Source: Paenibacillus chibensis
Lineage (GTDB): Bacteria; Bacillota; Bacilli; Paenibacillales; Paenibacillaceae
Direction: 5' to 3'
DNA: 64,000 nt
Assembly (NCBI RefSeq): GCF_004001045.1
Contig: NZ_BIMK01000037.1
Coordinates: 1 to 64,000, forward strand
Under the pieces are notes generated by a model. That model searched no databases. It was not told the DNA's origin and saw only the letters and a program-made list of their open reading frames with translations. Shown here piece after piece: positions 42,827 through 52,425 of the stretch; position 1 is the first letter of the stretch, and the number at the start of each line of letters is the position of its first letter. Both the position numbers and the translations under genes were made by a program.

Positions 42827-43849
42827 ATGCCCACATTAAAAGATATAGCCGAACGCGTCGGCGTTTCCATCTCGACCGTTTCCCGCGTTTTGGCCGATGA
42901 ATCGGGCCGCTTTTTCAACTACGAAACAAGGCAGAAAATTTGGGATGCTGCACGTGATTTGGGCTATACAGCGAAGCCTGCTGCGCAGGAATCCGCACAT
43001 CCTAACCAAAAAATCGGCTGCATCGTATCCACCATGCAGGGGCGGCATTACCACCCTTATTTCTCTGTCATTTTTGAAGGGATCGAAAAGGAACTGTCCC
43101 GCCAAGGAAATAAAATTTCCTTTATTTTGACGCAAGAAGATTTGAAAAGACCCGAAATATTGCAGCAAATCACAAACGGAGAGCAAACGGATGGCCTGAT
43201 TATGATTGAAGGCATCGAGCACAAGCTGTACAGCTTCATTAAAAAGCATGTGCAGCACATCGTCGGCATCGACGTTTCCGATCCGGACATCCCCACGATT
43301 TCCTTCGACCGCGTCGAGGCTGCGCGAGTGGCTGTCCAGCATCTGATCGATCAGGGTCACCGTGAGATGATGTTTATCGGCGGAACCGGTTTATCCGGAG
43401 AATTCGAACGGGAGAAAAGATACCGCGGTTACAAGCTGGCCTTGGAGCAAGCCGGGCTGACGGTCCATCCGCGCCATGTCCTGAATGCCGAATGGGAGCC
43501 GGACAATGCCTATCGCCTCGTACTAAGCTACCTTGACAGGCATAAAAAGCAGCTCCCCACCGCCGTATTTGCCGCCAGTGACATTATGGCAATGGCAGCC
43601 ATGCGTGCCATCTCGGAGAAGGGATACCGGATCCCGCAGGATTTCGCCATCATCGGCTTTGATGACAATGAACCGTCACGCTATACCGTTCCTCCGCTTT
43701 CAACGATTCATATTCCGACCCTCGAAATCGGAAGCGTGGCTGCACGAACGCTCCTGCAGAGTATAGAGGCGCCATACCCGCTGCCTATTAAGATTTTGCT
43801 GCCGTTTGAGCCTATTTTCCGCCAGTCCAGCCACTGGACCATCACATAA
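42827..43849 (+). CDS. LacI family transcriptional regulator
   Basis: 340 residues. N-terminal helix-turn-helix and hinge: TLKDIAERVGVSISTVSRVLADESG. The periplasmic-binding-protein-like effector domain follows (62-335). The start at 42827 has AAAGGCAGG seven bases upstream and puts the HTH at the usual position; an ATG at 42803 does not. Divergent from the importer/GH4 operon, whose repressor it probably is, sensing an imported sugar. Confidence 0.92.
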   Translation: MPTLKDIAERVGVSISTVSRVLADESGRFFNYETRQKIWDAARDLGYTAKPAAQESAHPNQKIGCIVSTMQGRHYHPYFSVIFEGIEKELSRQGNKISFILTQEDLKRPEILQQITNGEQTDGLIMIEGIEHKLYSFIKKHVQHIVGIDVSDPDIPTISFDRVEAARVAVQHLIDQGHREMMFIGGTGLSGEFEREKRYRGYKLALEQAGLTVHPRHVLNAEWEPDNAYRLVLSYLDRHKKQLPTAVFAASDIMAMAAMRAISEKGYRIPQDFAIIGFDDNEPSRYTVPPLSTIHIPTLEIGSVAARTLLQSIEAPYPLPIKILLPFEPIFRQSSHWTIT

Positions 43850-43853
43850 CCGC

Positions 43854-43912
43854 AAAAAAGCCTCTTTTTAAGATGCGAAGACCACAACCTTCCATCCGAA
43901 AAGAGGCTTTTT
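43854..43912 (+). terminator. terminator of the LacI gene
   Basis: A perfect 14-bp stem (43855-43868 with 43899-43912) with a 30-base loop and a T run; the left flank is A-rich. Confidence 0.8.
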
Positions 43913-43987
43913 AACGTATAAGCATGATTAGCAAAACACGCATAATTGCGATCAGAACTCCTTCCTGTGCTCCTATACAAAAAAATA

Positions 43988-44016
43988 TTGACAGTCACCA
44001 AGCAACTCTATATTAT
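43988..44016 (+). promoter_or_regulatory. consensus sigma-A promoter of the efe operon
   Basis: TTGACA (43988-43993), 17 bases, TATTAT (44011-44016). Confidence 0.85.
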
Positions 44017-44033
44017 TATTTCAGGTATGACAT

Positions 44034-44048
44034 TGAGAATCATTATCA
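44034..44048. promoter_or_regulatory. Fur box
   Basis: TGAGAATCATTATCA matches the 7-1-7 Fur consensus TGATAATNATTATCA at all but one position, and the symmetry extends two bases each side. It begins about 18 bases after the -10, so bound Fur would block early elongation. Iron-replete repression of the efe operon is expected. Confidence 0.85.
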
Positions 44049-44096
44049 ATTATTAATTTAAAATCCACACTTTCCATATAAAAGGAGCTGCTTTTC

Positions 44097-44963
44097 TTGA
44101 AATACAAAGTTATTCTTCCTACCGGTATGCTGGTCGCATCCCTGATCTTCAGCGGATGCGGGCAAAAGGAGAACGCCGAGGCTGAACAGACGCCTCCGGC
44201 TGCACCGGCTGCAGCAGACACGAGCAACGCTTCCAGCGCCGATTTCTCCGCAGCTGTCGAGCAGTACCGCACTTTCGCCGTCGAGCAGTGCGACCTGTTC
44301 GTGAAGGAGACGGAAAAATTCACGAATGCGGTCAAAGCCGGCAAGCTGGACGAAGCCAAAAAGCTCTATGCGCCAGCACGCGCTTACTATGAACGGATTG
44401 AGCCGGTAGCCGAAGCGCTCGGAGATTTGGACCCGGATATCGATGCACGGGTGAATGACGTTGACGCAGCCGACTGGCGCGGCTTCCACCGCATTGAAAA
44501 AGCGCTTTGGGAGGATAACACGACAGCAGGCCAAGAGGGCTTTGCTGACCAACTGCTCAAGGATGCTCAGCTTCTCAGAGCGAAAATCGAAACCATTGAC
44601 ATTGATGCCAGCCTGATGGTCACCGGTGCGGTGGAGCTTCTGAACGAAGTTTCGTCCTCCAAAGTCACCGGCGAGGAAGAGCTATACTCCCATACGGATC
44701 TATACGACTTTGCCGCCAACGTGGAAGGCGCGGACAAAATTTACGAAATTCTAAAAGCCGATCTGGCGAAAAAGGATCCAGACCTGGAAAAAGAAATCGG
44801 CGAACGCTTCGCCGCCTTGAAACAAGAGCTGGACGCTTTCAAGAAAGGCGACGGCTATGTTGATTATACCGAGCTGAAAGAGGACCAGATCCGCAAGCTC
44901 AGCCAAAACCTCGATGCTTTAGCTGAACCCTTGTCCAATATGGGCAAGATTCTAGGAGTGTAA
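44097..44963 (+). CDS. efeO: iron uptake lipoprotein EfeO/EfeM (imelysin domain)
   Basis: 288 residues. Signal peptide with lipobox LIFSGC (Cys near 21), a Pro/Ala linker, then an imelysin (peptidase M75) domain with the metal motif GFHRIEKALW (HxxE near 130). In elemental iron uptake systems this protein binds iron outside the membrane and hands it on. The start is TTG at 44097, with AAAGGAG nine bases upstream. First gene of efeO-efeB-efeU; only three bases separate it from efeB. Confidence 0.92.
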   Translation: MKYKVILPTGMLVASLIFSGCGQKENAEAEQTPPAAPAAADTSNASSADFSAAVEQYRTFAVEQCDLFVKETEKFTNAVKAGKLDEAKKLYAPARAYYERIEPVAEALGDLDPDIDARVNDVDAADWRGFHRIEKALWEDNTTAGQEGFADQLLKDAQLLRAKIETIDIDASLMVTGAVELLNEVSSSKVTGEEELYSHTDLYDFAANVEGADKIYEILKADLAKKDPDLEKEIGERFAALKQELDAFKKGDGYVDYTELKEDQIRKLSQNLDALAEPLSNMGKILGV

Positions 44964-44966
44964 GTC

Positions 44967-46256
44967 ATGTCAGATCAACACCAGAACGATAACGACAATT
45001 CCATCATGAAAAAACCGATGACCCGCCGCGACGTCCTTCGTCTGGCGGGTACCGGAGGTCTTGGGCTTCTTCTCGGAGGCGGTGCCATCGGCAGTCTCTT
45101 CAAAATCGAGAACAACCGTAAGGCAAATGCTGCCCGAACGGATGCCACCGGGTCCCGGGTGCCGTTTTACGGCCAGCACCAAGCCGGAATCACCACACCG
45201 CCGCAAAACTTTATTTGTTTCGCGGCTTTTGACGTGACGGCGAGCGGCAGCAAGGCGCTGCAAAAGCTGTTCAAAACCTGGACGGCAGCCGCAGCGGCGA
45301 TGGCGGAAGGCAAACAGGTCGGCGAGGAGAGCGGCAATCTGAATCTGCCGCCTGTCGACACCGGCGAATCGGCCGGACTTAACCCATCCCAGCTTACGAT
45401 CACCTTTGGTGCCGGACCGTCGCTGTTTGATGACCGATTTGGGCTGGCTTCCAAACGCCCTCCATCCTTTAAAGATCTGCCTGCCTTCAATGGAGAGCAG
45501 CTGGAACCGCAGTGGTGCGGCGGCGATATCGGCGTGCAGGTATGCGCGGATGACATGCAGGTGGCGTTCCACGCCGTCCGCAACCTGGCGCGGATCGCAC
45601 GCGGTACAGCCGTTTTGCGCTGGGTGCAGGAAGGCTTCCAGCGGACCGCACAGGCGGATCCAACCGGCGGAACGCCGCGCAACCTGCTCGGCTTCAAGGA
45701 CGGAACCGCCAATCCGGCGGTAAGCAGCGCCCAGGACATGAACAAGATCGTATGGGCGCAAAGCGGCGACGGCGCATCCTGGATGGCCGGCGGCAGTTAT
45801 ATGGCGGTCCGCCGCATCCGGATGCGCATCGAAATATGGGACCGTTCCAGCCTGAAGGACCAAGAGGATACCTTCGGACGCTACCGCGCCAGTGGCGCTC
45901 CCCTCGGCTCCAAAAACGAATTTGATCCGGTCGATCTGAACCAAAAAGACGAGAAAGGCAATCCTATGATCCCCGCGGATTCTCATGTTGCCCTCGCCCG
46001 GGGGGACGGATCCATCCAGATGCTCCGCCGGTCTTATTCCTATTCGGGCGGCATCGACTCCAAAACGGGCCAGCTCGATGCCGGACTGCTGTTCATCAGC
46101 TACCAGCGCGATTTGTTCAAACAGTTTGTAGCCTTACAGCAAAAACTATCGAAAAGCGATCGTCTGAATGAATATATTCTGCATGTCGGCAGCGCAGCGT
46201 TTGCCTGCTTTCCCGGGGCCTCCAAGGGCGGCTACATCGGAGATACCTTGTTCTAA
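44967..46256 (+). CDS. efeB: EfeB deferrochelatase/DyP-type peroxidase
   Basis: 429 residues. A twin-arginine signal (TRRDVLRLAGTGGLGLLLGG, near 18-38) sends the folded haem protein across the membrane. The DyP core has LLGFKDGTANP (catalytic Asp, near 247), a proximal His in SHVALARG, and an Arg in GSIQMLRRSY. In the Efe system it oxidises ferrous iron or takes iron from haem. AGGAG lies before the ATG. Its stop overlaps an ATG of the next frame. Confidence 0.94.
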   Translation: MSDQHQNDNDNSIMKKPMTRRDVLRLAGTGGLGLLLGGGAIGSLFKIENNRKANAARTDATGSRVPFYGQHQAGITTPPQNFICFAAFDVTASGSKALQKLFKTWTAAAAAMAEGKQVGEESGNLNLPPVDTGESAGLNPSQLTITFGAGPSLFDDRFGLASKRPPSFKDLPAFNGEQLEPQWCGGDIGVQVCADDMQVAFHAVRNLARIARGTAVLRWVQEGFQRTAQADPTGGTPRNLLGFKDGTANPAVSSAQDMNKIVWAQSGDGASWMAGGSYMAVRRIRMRIEIWDRSSLKDQEDTFGRYRASGAPLGSKNEFDPVDLNQKDEKGNPMIPADSHVALARGDGSIQMLRRSYSYSGGIDSKTGQLDAGLLFISYQRDLFKQFVALQQKLSKSDRLNEYILHVGSAAFACFPGASKGGYIGDTLF

Positions 46257-46309
46257 TGCATCACCCGCACCGACCTTTCATTATTCGCTTTAAAGGAGAT
46301 CACAAGCCT

Positions 46310-48154
46310 ATGCCGTCAAGCCATCATGTTAAACCATTCCCGCAAAATCAAAGAACGCGAAGCGGTGGATGGAGCTTCCTTGTTCTCGCCTTACTGATGA
46401 TATTCCAGTTAGGTGCGGCTCCCGGATCGGTGAAAGCAGATCCGGCCTCCACCTCCCAGGTAGACCATCTCTTGCCTGCCGTCGGCAGCGCACTGGTGGA
46501 AGCCGGACAGCAGCAATGGAAAGAAGCTGCGGGAGACCTGCAGCAGTTTAAAGAGCTGTGGCTGGCCGTCAAACAAGCGGACGGCAAAGATCTTGCCGAT
46601 GCGGAGGCTCAGGTTGACGCCGCCCTTGCGGATGCCGAGTCCAAGCTTCAGACGGAAGACGCCGGAGCCAAGCTATCCCTCTCGACGCTCGCCAAGGCGG
46701 TTAACGCTTACGTGGATGCCGCTACGGTACAATCCGGCGGTGGCGCCAGCGCTTCCGCAGGCGCGGAAGCGGCCGGAAAGCTGCTGCCTTTTGCTAAGGA
46801 GAGCCTCGCTGCCATCGAAAGCAAGGATTGGGCCAAGGCCAAATCCACCTATCAGAATATCGTAAACGCTTGGCCGAAAAGCGAAACGCCGATCCGCAGC
46901 GACAATTTTACCGTTTACGGCCAGCTGGAAACGGAGATCAGCCTTGTTCGGATCGCCTTGCAGGCCGACCCTGTCCGGGAAGAACAGGCCGCGCAGGAAA
47001 TGAAGAAGCTGATTGAGCTTCTATCCGATTACAAGGACGGCAAAGCCCAGGCTGCAAGCGATACAAGCGGTACCAGCTATAGCTTGTCCGACCTTCTGGG
47101 CGTTCTGGAATCAGCGCGTCAGCAAACCGCGGACGGACAAAGCGACAAAGCAGCCGACAGCATGAGTCAGTTCATATCCGCTTGGCCGACCGTGGAAGGC
47201 GTAGTCCGTATTTCATCTCCGGCGCTGTATACCAAAGTGGAGAATCAAATGTCCGAAGTGTCCGGTTATCTCTTATCTACGCCGCCGAAGAACCAGGAAG
47301 CGCTGGCCGTTATCGAAGAGATGAAAGCCTCCCTGACCCCAATCGCGGGGAGCCACAGCTACACCGCATGGGATGCGGCGCTCGTGATGCTTCGTGAAGG
47401 GCTTGAAGCCATTCTCGTCATCGCCGCGCTGCTGTCGTATCTGAAACGCAGCGGCAACAGTCAGGGAAGGAAATATATATGGTCCGGCGCAGGTACCGGC
47501 TTGGTTCTTTCGCTGCTGCTCGCCATCCTGCTGACCTATACAATTTCCCAAGCCGCTTCAGGCAGCGCACGTGAGTTGATCGAAGGCATCACCGGCCTCG
47601 TCGCGGTCGTCATGATGATCACCGTCGGGCAATGGCTGCATAACAAGTCGAACACGAAGGCCTGGAACCAATATGTCGGCAAGCAGGTCAGCAATGCACT
47701 GGCCAAAGGCAGTTTGTGGTCGCTTTTCACGGTTGCCTTGCTCGCCATTTTGCGTGAAGGCGCCGAAACAACGATTTTCTATATCGGGATGGCGCCATCC
47801 ATGTCCATGCTGCAGCTCATACTCGGCGTATTGATCGCGTTTGCGATCCTTGCCATTTTGGCCTATGCGATCATCGTGCTCAGCGCTTCGCTGCCATTAC
47901 GCCCGTTTTTTCTGGTGGCGACGCTGCTGATTTATTACCTGGTATTCCGTTTCCTGGGCGACAGCATCCATTCCCTTCAGGTTGCCGGACATCTGTCCAG
48001 TCATTCGCAGTCTTCCCTGCCGTCCGTTTCGTGGCTTGGCATGTATCCAACCTGGGAAACCTTCATACCGCAGATGGTCATTCTGGTCTATATCATATGG
48101 CAGGTTTTGCGTCAGGAAATCGGGAAGAACGAAAAGTCCCAAGCAAGCGCGTAG
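46310..48154 (+). CDS. efeU: EfeU, FTR1-type ferric permease
   Basis: 614 residues from the ATG at 46310, which has AAAGGAG eleven bases upstream; an ATG at 46256 overlapping the efeB stop gives 632. Signal-like helix near 25-45, then about 300 residues of helical extracellular domain in two repeats, then seven membrane helices. The FTR1 motifs REGLE (near 363) and REGAE (near 482) carry the Fe-passing Glu residues. Completes the operon. In Bacillus the order is efeU-efeO-efeB; here efeU is last. Confidence 0.93.
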   Translation: MPSSHHVKPFPQNQRTRSGGWSFLVLALLMIFQLGAAPGSVKADPASTSQVDHLLPAVGSALVEAGQQQWKEAAGDLQQFKELWLAVKQADGKDLADAEAQVDAALADAESKLQTEDAGAKLSLSTLAKAVNAYVDAATVQSGGGASASAGAEAAGKLLPFAKESLAAIESKDWAKAKSTYQNIVNAWPKSETPIRSDNFTVYGQLETEISLVRIALQADPVREEQAAQEMKKLIELLSDYKDGKAQAASDTSGTSYSLSDLLGVLESARQQTADGQSDKAADSMSQFISAWPTVEGVVRISSPALYTKVENQMSEVSGYLLSTPPKNQEALAVIEEMKASLTPIAGSHSYTAWDAALVMLREGLEAILVIAALLSYLKRSGNSQGRKYIWSGAGTGLVLSLLLAILLTYTISQAASGSARELIEGITGLVAVVMMITVGQWLHNKSNTKAWNQYVGKQVSNALAKGSLWSLFTVALLAILREGAETTIFYIGMAPSMSMLQLILGVLIAFAILAILAYAIIVLSASLPLRPFFLVATLLIYYLVFRFLGDSIHSLQVAGHLSSHSQSSLPSVSWLGMYPTWETFIPQMVILVYIIWQVLRQEIGKNEKSQASA

Positions 48155-48239
48155 CCGCTTAAAAACAACGTTCCTCCCGTCCATGTACCCTACATCCAGC
48201 TCAATTGCTGTGCTCATATCTCCTTCGGCAGGATCTCCA

Positions 48240-48271
48240 AAAGCCCGTGATTCTTCATGAACGCGGGCTTT
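48240..48271 (+). terminator. likely terminator of the efe operon
   Basis: An 8-bp stem (48240-48247 with 48264-48271) with a 16-base loop; the T tail is short. Confidence 0.5.
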
Positions 48272-48359
48272 GTCATTTCCTGGGGAATGCTGCTTGAAAA
48301 ATTCATGTTTTCGCCCCTTGCCACCAGGAGACTTTTGGCCTATGATGGGGTTAGATATA

Positions 48360-48404
48360 AAAATAATTTTCTTATTTCAGAAAATAAATATTAAAATAAT
48401 TTTC
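48360..48404. promoter_or_regulatory. repeated operator-like sites upstream of the RpiR gene
   Basis: The 12-mer AAAATAATTTTC occurs at 48360-48371 and 48393-48404, with a partial copy (GAAAATAAAT near 48380) between. Repeated ATTTTC-type sites are typical of RpiR/MurR-family operators. TATAAA at the left edge could be a -10. Autoregulation and control of nagBA are likely. Confidence 0.5.
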
Positions 48405-48434
48405 ATGACAAAAATTGAATAAGGAGGTCCTATC

Positions 48435-49310
48435 GTGGCACCGATCTTGTATGCCCTGGCGCAGGAAAAAGAAAAACTTTCCCAGCAGGAACGCCGGATT
48501 GCCGATTACATTCTATCTTCCCCGGCTGAGGTTGTGCATATGGGAATCAAGGAGCTGGCCGAGCAGTGCGGAACCAGTCCGGCCACGGTCACACGCTTCT
48601 GCAAGGTTTTCCATTTAAAAGGGTATCCCGATTTGAAGGTCAAGCTGTCCGCGGAAATTGCCCATACGGAAATGCAGGACCGGAGCCAATCTTCTTCTTA
48701 TCAGGACATCGTGGCCAACAATCCGCTTTCCAAAATCGTGGAAGCCATGGAAGCCAATCATCTGACCTCCATACGCGACACCACTTCACTGCTGGATATG
48801 AACCGGCTTTCCGAGGCCATCACCCTGCTGTGCCAAGCGCAGCGTATCGATTTATACGGTGTGGCCACCTCATCGGTTGTCGCGCTCGACTTTTACCAGA
48901 AGCTGATCCGGATCGGGAAAAATTGCACGGCTTTCGCGGATCCCCATATGCAGATCACGTCAGCTTCCACCCTGACGGACCGGGACGTGGCCGTCGCCAT
49001 TTCCTATTCCGGTGAAACCGAGGAAACGATCAACGCTCTGGCCTGTGCCAAAGACAGCGGAGCGGCGACGATTACCCTCACTTCTTACGGCAGCAACACG
49101 CTGGCTTCCATGGCCGATATTCCCCTGTTCGTCTCTTCGCTTGAAGAAGGCATGCGCAGAGGGGACATGGCTTCCCGGATCGCCCAGCTTCATATTATCG
49201 ATATTCTATTCATGGGCATGAACAGCGAGCAGTTCGGACAATATGTTCCCAAGCTGGAGCAATCCTACCAGAATGTCCGGAGCTATCTAAAACCACGAGG
49301 AGGTCATTAA
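48435..49310 (+). CDS. MurR/RpiR family transcriptional regulator
   Basis: 291 residues. N-terminal HTH_6 (1-77: LSQQERRIADYILSSPAEVVHMGIKELAEQCGTSPATVTRFCKVF) and a C-terminal SIS sugar-phosphate domain (about 125-265, with SYSGETEETINAL). The GTG at 48435 has AAGGAGG eight bases upstream. Its stop is five bases before nagB, so it is co-transcribed with nagB and nagA and probably senses an amino-sugar phosphate. Confidence 0.92.
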   Translation: MAPILYALAQEKEKLSQQERRIADYILSSPAEVVHMGIKELAEQCGTSPATVTRFCKVFHLKGYPDLKVKLSAEIAHTEMQDRSQSSSYQDIVANNPLSKIVEAMEANHLTSIRDTTSLLDMNRLSEAITLLCQAQRIDLYGVATSSVVALDFYQKLIRIGKNCTAFADPHMQITSASTLTDRDVAVAISYSGETEETINALACAKDSGAATITLTSYGSNTLASMADIPLFVSSLEEGMRRGDMASRIAQLHIIDILFMGMNSEQFGQYVPKLEQSYQNVRSYLKPRGGH

Positions 49311-49315
49311 CCCGT

Positions 49316-50044
49316 ATGAACATCTACACATTCAAGCAAGAGACTGATTTTGTCTCCACCGGAGCGAGCCTCATTGCGAGCCTGCTTCACACCAAACCAA
49401 GGGCCGTTCTCGGCCTTGCGACAGGGAGTTCCCCGATCGGAATCTATCAGCGGCTGATTGAAATGAATCAGCAAGGACTCGTCAGCTTTGCGAAGGCGTC
49501 CAGCTATAATTTGGATGAATATGTTGGTTTACCGGACGGACATCCGGAGAGCTACCGCTACTTCATGAACGACAAATTCTTCAATCATATTGATATTAAA
49601 ATGGAAAATACGCATGTGCCTAACGGCAATGCCGTTGATCTCGAAGCCGAATGCAAACAATATGACGCCATGCTGGAGGAAAACGGTCCCGTGGACCTGC
49701 AGATTCTCGGACTCGGCCATAATGGCCATATCGGATTTAACGAACCGGACGAAAGCCTCATTGGCGGCACGCATGTCGTTGAGCTTCAGGAGAAAACGCG
49801 CACAGCCAATGCCCGTTTCTTCCCTTCCCTTGCCGATGTACCGACGCAGGCGGTGACGATGGGCGTAGGAAGCATCCTGAAGGCTAAACAGATTCTGCTG
49901 CTGGTACGGGGCGAAGACAAGGCTGAAATCGTTAAGCGGGCCTTGAAAGGACCAATCACATCCCAATGTCCGGCATCGCTGCTGCAATGTCATCCTAACG
50001 TTGTCGTATTACTCGATCAAGGAGCAGGGAGGTTATTATCGTGA
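49316..50044 (+). CDS. nagB: glucosamine-6-phosphate deaminase
   Basis: Converts glucosamine-6-phosphate to fructose-6-phosphate and ammonia. 242 residues, the short form without the E. coli allosteric C-terminal extension. Motifs: LGLATGSSPIGIYQRLIEM (phosphate loop), YNLDEYVGLP (catalytic Asp near 67), LGLGHNGHIGFNEPD (catalytic His/Glu region near 130-145). AGGAGG upstream of the ATG. Overlaps nagA by four bases. Confidence 0.95.
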   Translation: MNIYTFKQETDFVSTGASLIASLLHTKPRAVLGLATGSSPIGIYQRLIEMNQQGLVSFAKASSYNLDEYVGLPDGHPESYRYFMNDKFFNHIDIKMENTHVPNGNAVDLEAECKQYDAMLEENGPVDLQILGLGHNGHIGFNEPDESLIGGTHVVELQEKTRTANARFFPSLADVPTQAVTMGVGSILKAKQILLLVRGEDKAEIVKRALKGPITSQCPASLLQCHPNVVVLLDQGAGRLLS

Positions 50045-51210
50045 GTGAAGGAACAGAGCAGCTTCTGTACGGAAAGGTGGTCATCCCTGGAGGCGTCATC
50101 GAGGAAGGCGTCGTTGCCATTCAGGATGGAAGCATCGTATATGCGGGCGAGGTTCAAAATCTGCCGGAGCGCTGGCAAAGCCTAAGCAGCAAAAAAACGG
50201 ACGGCTACATTCTCCCGGGCTTTATCGATGTGCATGTTCATGGGGGCAATGGCGAAGACTTCATGTATTCCGGCAAAGAGGAGCTCGATAAAATCACCTC
50301 CTTCCACTGTTCCCAAGGAACCACGGCCATGCTTGCGACCACGATGACCGCACCGAAAGCGGCAATCGACAAGGTGCTGAAGGAAGTTCATGATTACAAG
50401 CAGCAGGATATGCCGTACACGATCATCGAAGGCGTGCATATGGAAGGACCTTTCATCAGCCCGAAATGGCCAGGAGCCCAAAATCCGGAGCATATCGTGA
50501 ATCCGAACGTGGAATGGCTCGAAGCCTGGGAATCCCAGTATCCTGGATTGATCAAACAAGTTACTCTCGCTCCGGAACGCGAAGGCGCATTGAATGCGAT
50601 CGCTTGGATGGACGCCCACGGTATCAATGCCGCCTTGGGTCATACGGATGCGACCTATGAGCAGGTTGAGGCTGCGGTTGAAGCCGGCCTTCGTCAAGGC
50701 GTGCATACGTTCAATGCCATGACGCCGCTGCATCACCGCAAACCGGGAACAGCCGGCGCTGTGCTCAGCGACGATCGGATCCATGCGGAAATCATCGCCG
50801 ACGGCATCCACGTGCATCCCGCATGCATTTCCATCCTCGCGAAGCTGAAAACGAATGACAATCTCATTTTGATTACGGACGCCATGTCTGCAGCCGGTAT
50901 GCCTGACGGTGATTATACGATCGGCGATCTGCCCGTGGAAGTTAAAGACGGCATTGCCATGCTGAAAGGCGAAACGAGCAGTCTGGCGGGAAGCACGCTA
51001 ACCATGATCAAAGGCTTCCGCTATCTGGTGGAAACCGTTGGTTTGACCGTGGAGCATGCGTCCCGTGTGGCCAGCTTCAACCCGGCCAAGCGGCTGCGCA
51101 TCGAGAATCGTACCGGTACGCTGGAAGCCGGCAAGCAGGCCGATGTGCTGATGCTGGATGACAGCCTGAACCTTCAAGGCGTGTGGGTCCGCGGACGCCA
51201 GGTATTTTAA
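50041..51210 (+). CDS. nagA: N-acetylglucosamine-6-phosphate deacetylase
   Basis: Removes acetate from GlcNAc-6-phosphate, feeding NagB. 389 residues, amidohydrolase fold: PGFIDVHVHGGNGEDFMY (metal site near 60), EGVHMEGPFISPKWPGAQ, LGHTDATYEQ, GVHTFNAMTPLHHRKPG, and LITDAMSAAGMPDG (catalytic Asp near 283). The GTG start overlaps the nagB stop. No importer gene is in the operon, so the substrate comes from elsewhere, such as cell-wall turnover. Confidence 0.95.
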   Translation: MSEGTEQLLYGKVVIPGGVIEEGVVAIQDGSIVYAGEVQNLPERWQSLSSKKTDGYILPGFIDVHVHGGNGEDFMYSGKEELDKITSFHCSQGTTAMLATTMTAPKAAIDKVLKEVHDYKQQDMPYTIIEGVHMEGPFISPKWPGAQNPEHIVNPNVEWLEAWESQYPGLIKQVTLAPEREGALNAIAWMDAHGINAALGHTDATYEQVEAAVEAGLRQGVHTFNAMTPLHHRKPGTAGAVLSDDRIHAEIIADGIHVHPACISILAKLKTNDNLILITDAMSAAGMPDGDYTIGDLPVEVKDGIAMLKGETSSLAGSTLTMIKGFRYLVETVGLTVEHASRVASFNPAKRLRIENRTGTLEAGKQADVLMLDDSLNLQGVWVRGRQVF

Positions 51211-51236
51211 TTTCGGACTTCCTATGAATAGATGAT

Positions 51237-51273
51237 AAACAAGCCTCCCGTTTCTTTCGCGGAGGCTTGTTTT
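51237..51273 (+). terminator. terminator of the rpiR-nagB-nagA operon
   Basis: A perfect 12-bp stem (51237-51248 with 51261-51272) with a 12-base loop and a T run. Confidence 0.85.
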
Positions 51274-51332
51274 CATGGAGCCAGCTGTTGATGATCGTCA
51301 TGTGCTTGGTTAAACTTAGCCCTAATATAAAG

Positions 51333-51361
51333 AAGCAGCTGCCCTTAAAGCGCAGCTGCTT
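51333..51361 (-). terminator. terminator of the YhcN-type lipoprotein gene
   Basis: A perfect 10-bp stem (51361-51352 with 51342-51333), a 9-base loop, then CTTTAT on the minus strand, 12 bases beyond the stop codon. Confidence 0.7.
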
Positions 51362-51373
51362 TCTCGTTATCCG

Positions 51374-52383
51374 TTATTGCATCATATGTCTGCCTGCAGG
51401 GGTTTTGCCGAGGGGTGCGGACGGCGTATTTCCCATCGGAGTCACGCGGTTGGTGTTATTGTAGTTATTCGTCCCCGTGCCGGTGTGCATCGGGAAGATG
51501 CGTTCAAACATCGTTGACAGCTCCGACACCATGCCTCCGATCGGGTGACCGTTTTTCACCTCGGTTGCATAATTGCTGACACGTTGGACAAAATCAGGAT
51601 TAGCGGATACATACACGTTCGTGATGCTTGGATCCGACTTCTTGATCACATCACTGATTTTATTTTTCGTTTCGGCACTTACGTTGTCCTTATTTTCGGA
51701 TAAGGTTTCATTGGTGCCTGATGTTCCCGGGGTCGTCGCATTAAAACCGTTGCTTCTCGTGATCGGTTCTCCGGCGCTTGTCGTGTAATTATGCAAACGG
51801 CCCGTTCCGGTTCCCGCCGTACCATTGCCGGTTACGCCATTCATGATGCCGTAGCTGCCTGTTCCCATCGTGCCGTATAACCCGCGGTTGTTAGCGCTCG
51901 TGGAGCCGCTGCCTACGCTGTTGTTATTGAAGCTGCTGTTGTTCATCGTTCCAAAGCTGCTGCTGCGGAAATTGCTGTTGGTGCTTTTCATGCCATAGTT
52001 GCCTGTGATGCCCTTAGTTCCCATATGGCCTTTGGCTCCGTCCTCCAGAGAGACGGCTACATAAGCGCTGTTGCCTGTACGAAGTACATTTGCCGTCCGC
52101 ACTTCCTTCAATGCCGCAACCTTGTCAGCCAGCTCCTGGGATGATGTCAGATTGCTGACATTATGTCTCGAACCGTCTGTACCATACGTCGATAACCGGC
52201 CCCCGTCTCTCAGGGAGTTCACATTCAACCGTCCGTTCATTCCGTTCAATCCACGGGCATCATGGACGTTTTTGGTGCGGACGTTGGTATTGGCAGGCTC
52301 TTTCGTGGTACAGCCGCCACACCGGCCACGCTTACGAGAAGTGCGGCGGATATGGAAAGGCTTATCGCTTTGGATCGCATCAT
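51374..52383 (-). pseudogene. YhcN/YlaJ-type sporulation lipoprotein, frameshifted
   Basis: Two frames join into one lipoprotein. From ATG at 52383 (GGAGG eight bases upstream) the first reads a signal peptide, MRSKAISLSISAALLVSVAG. At 52322-52323 one base seems to be missing; in the next frame the sequence continues CGGCTTKEPANTNVRT, which would complete a lipobox AGC. The rest is intact to 51374: a YhcN/YlaJ-like pattern (NLTSSQELADKVAALKEVRTANVLRTGNSAYVAVSLE) and an unusual Asn/Gly/Ser/Thr-rich middle (about 90 residues), then ISDVIKKSDPSITNVYVSANPDFVQRVSNYATE. Family members are spore inner-membrane lipoproteins. A sigma-G-like promoter precedes it. Confidence 0.8.
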
Positions 52384-52425
52384 GAGTTCATCCTCCGTTT
52401 ATGAATGTGATGTAGTAACACCTGT

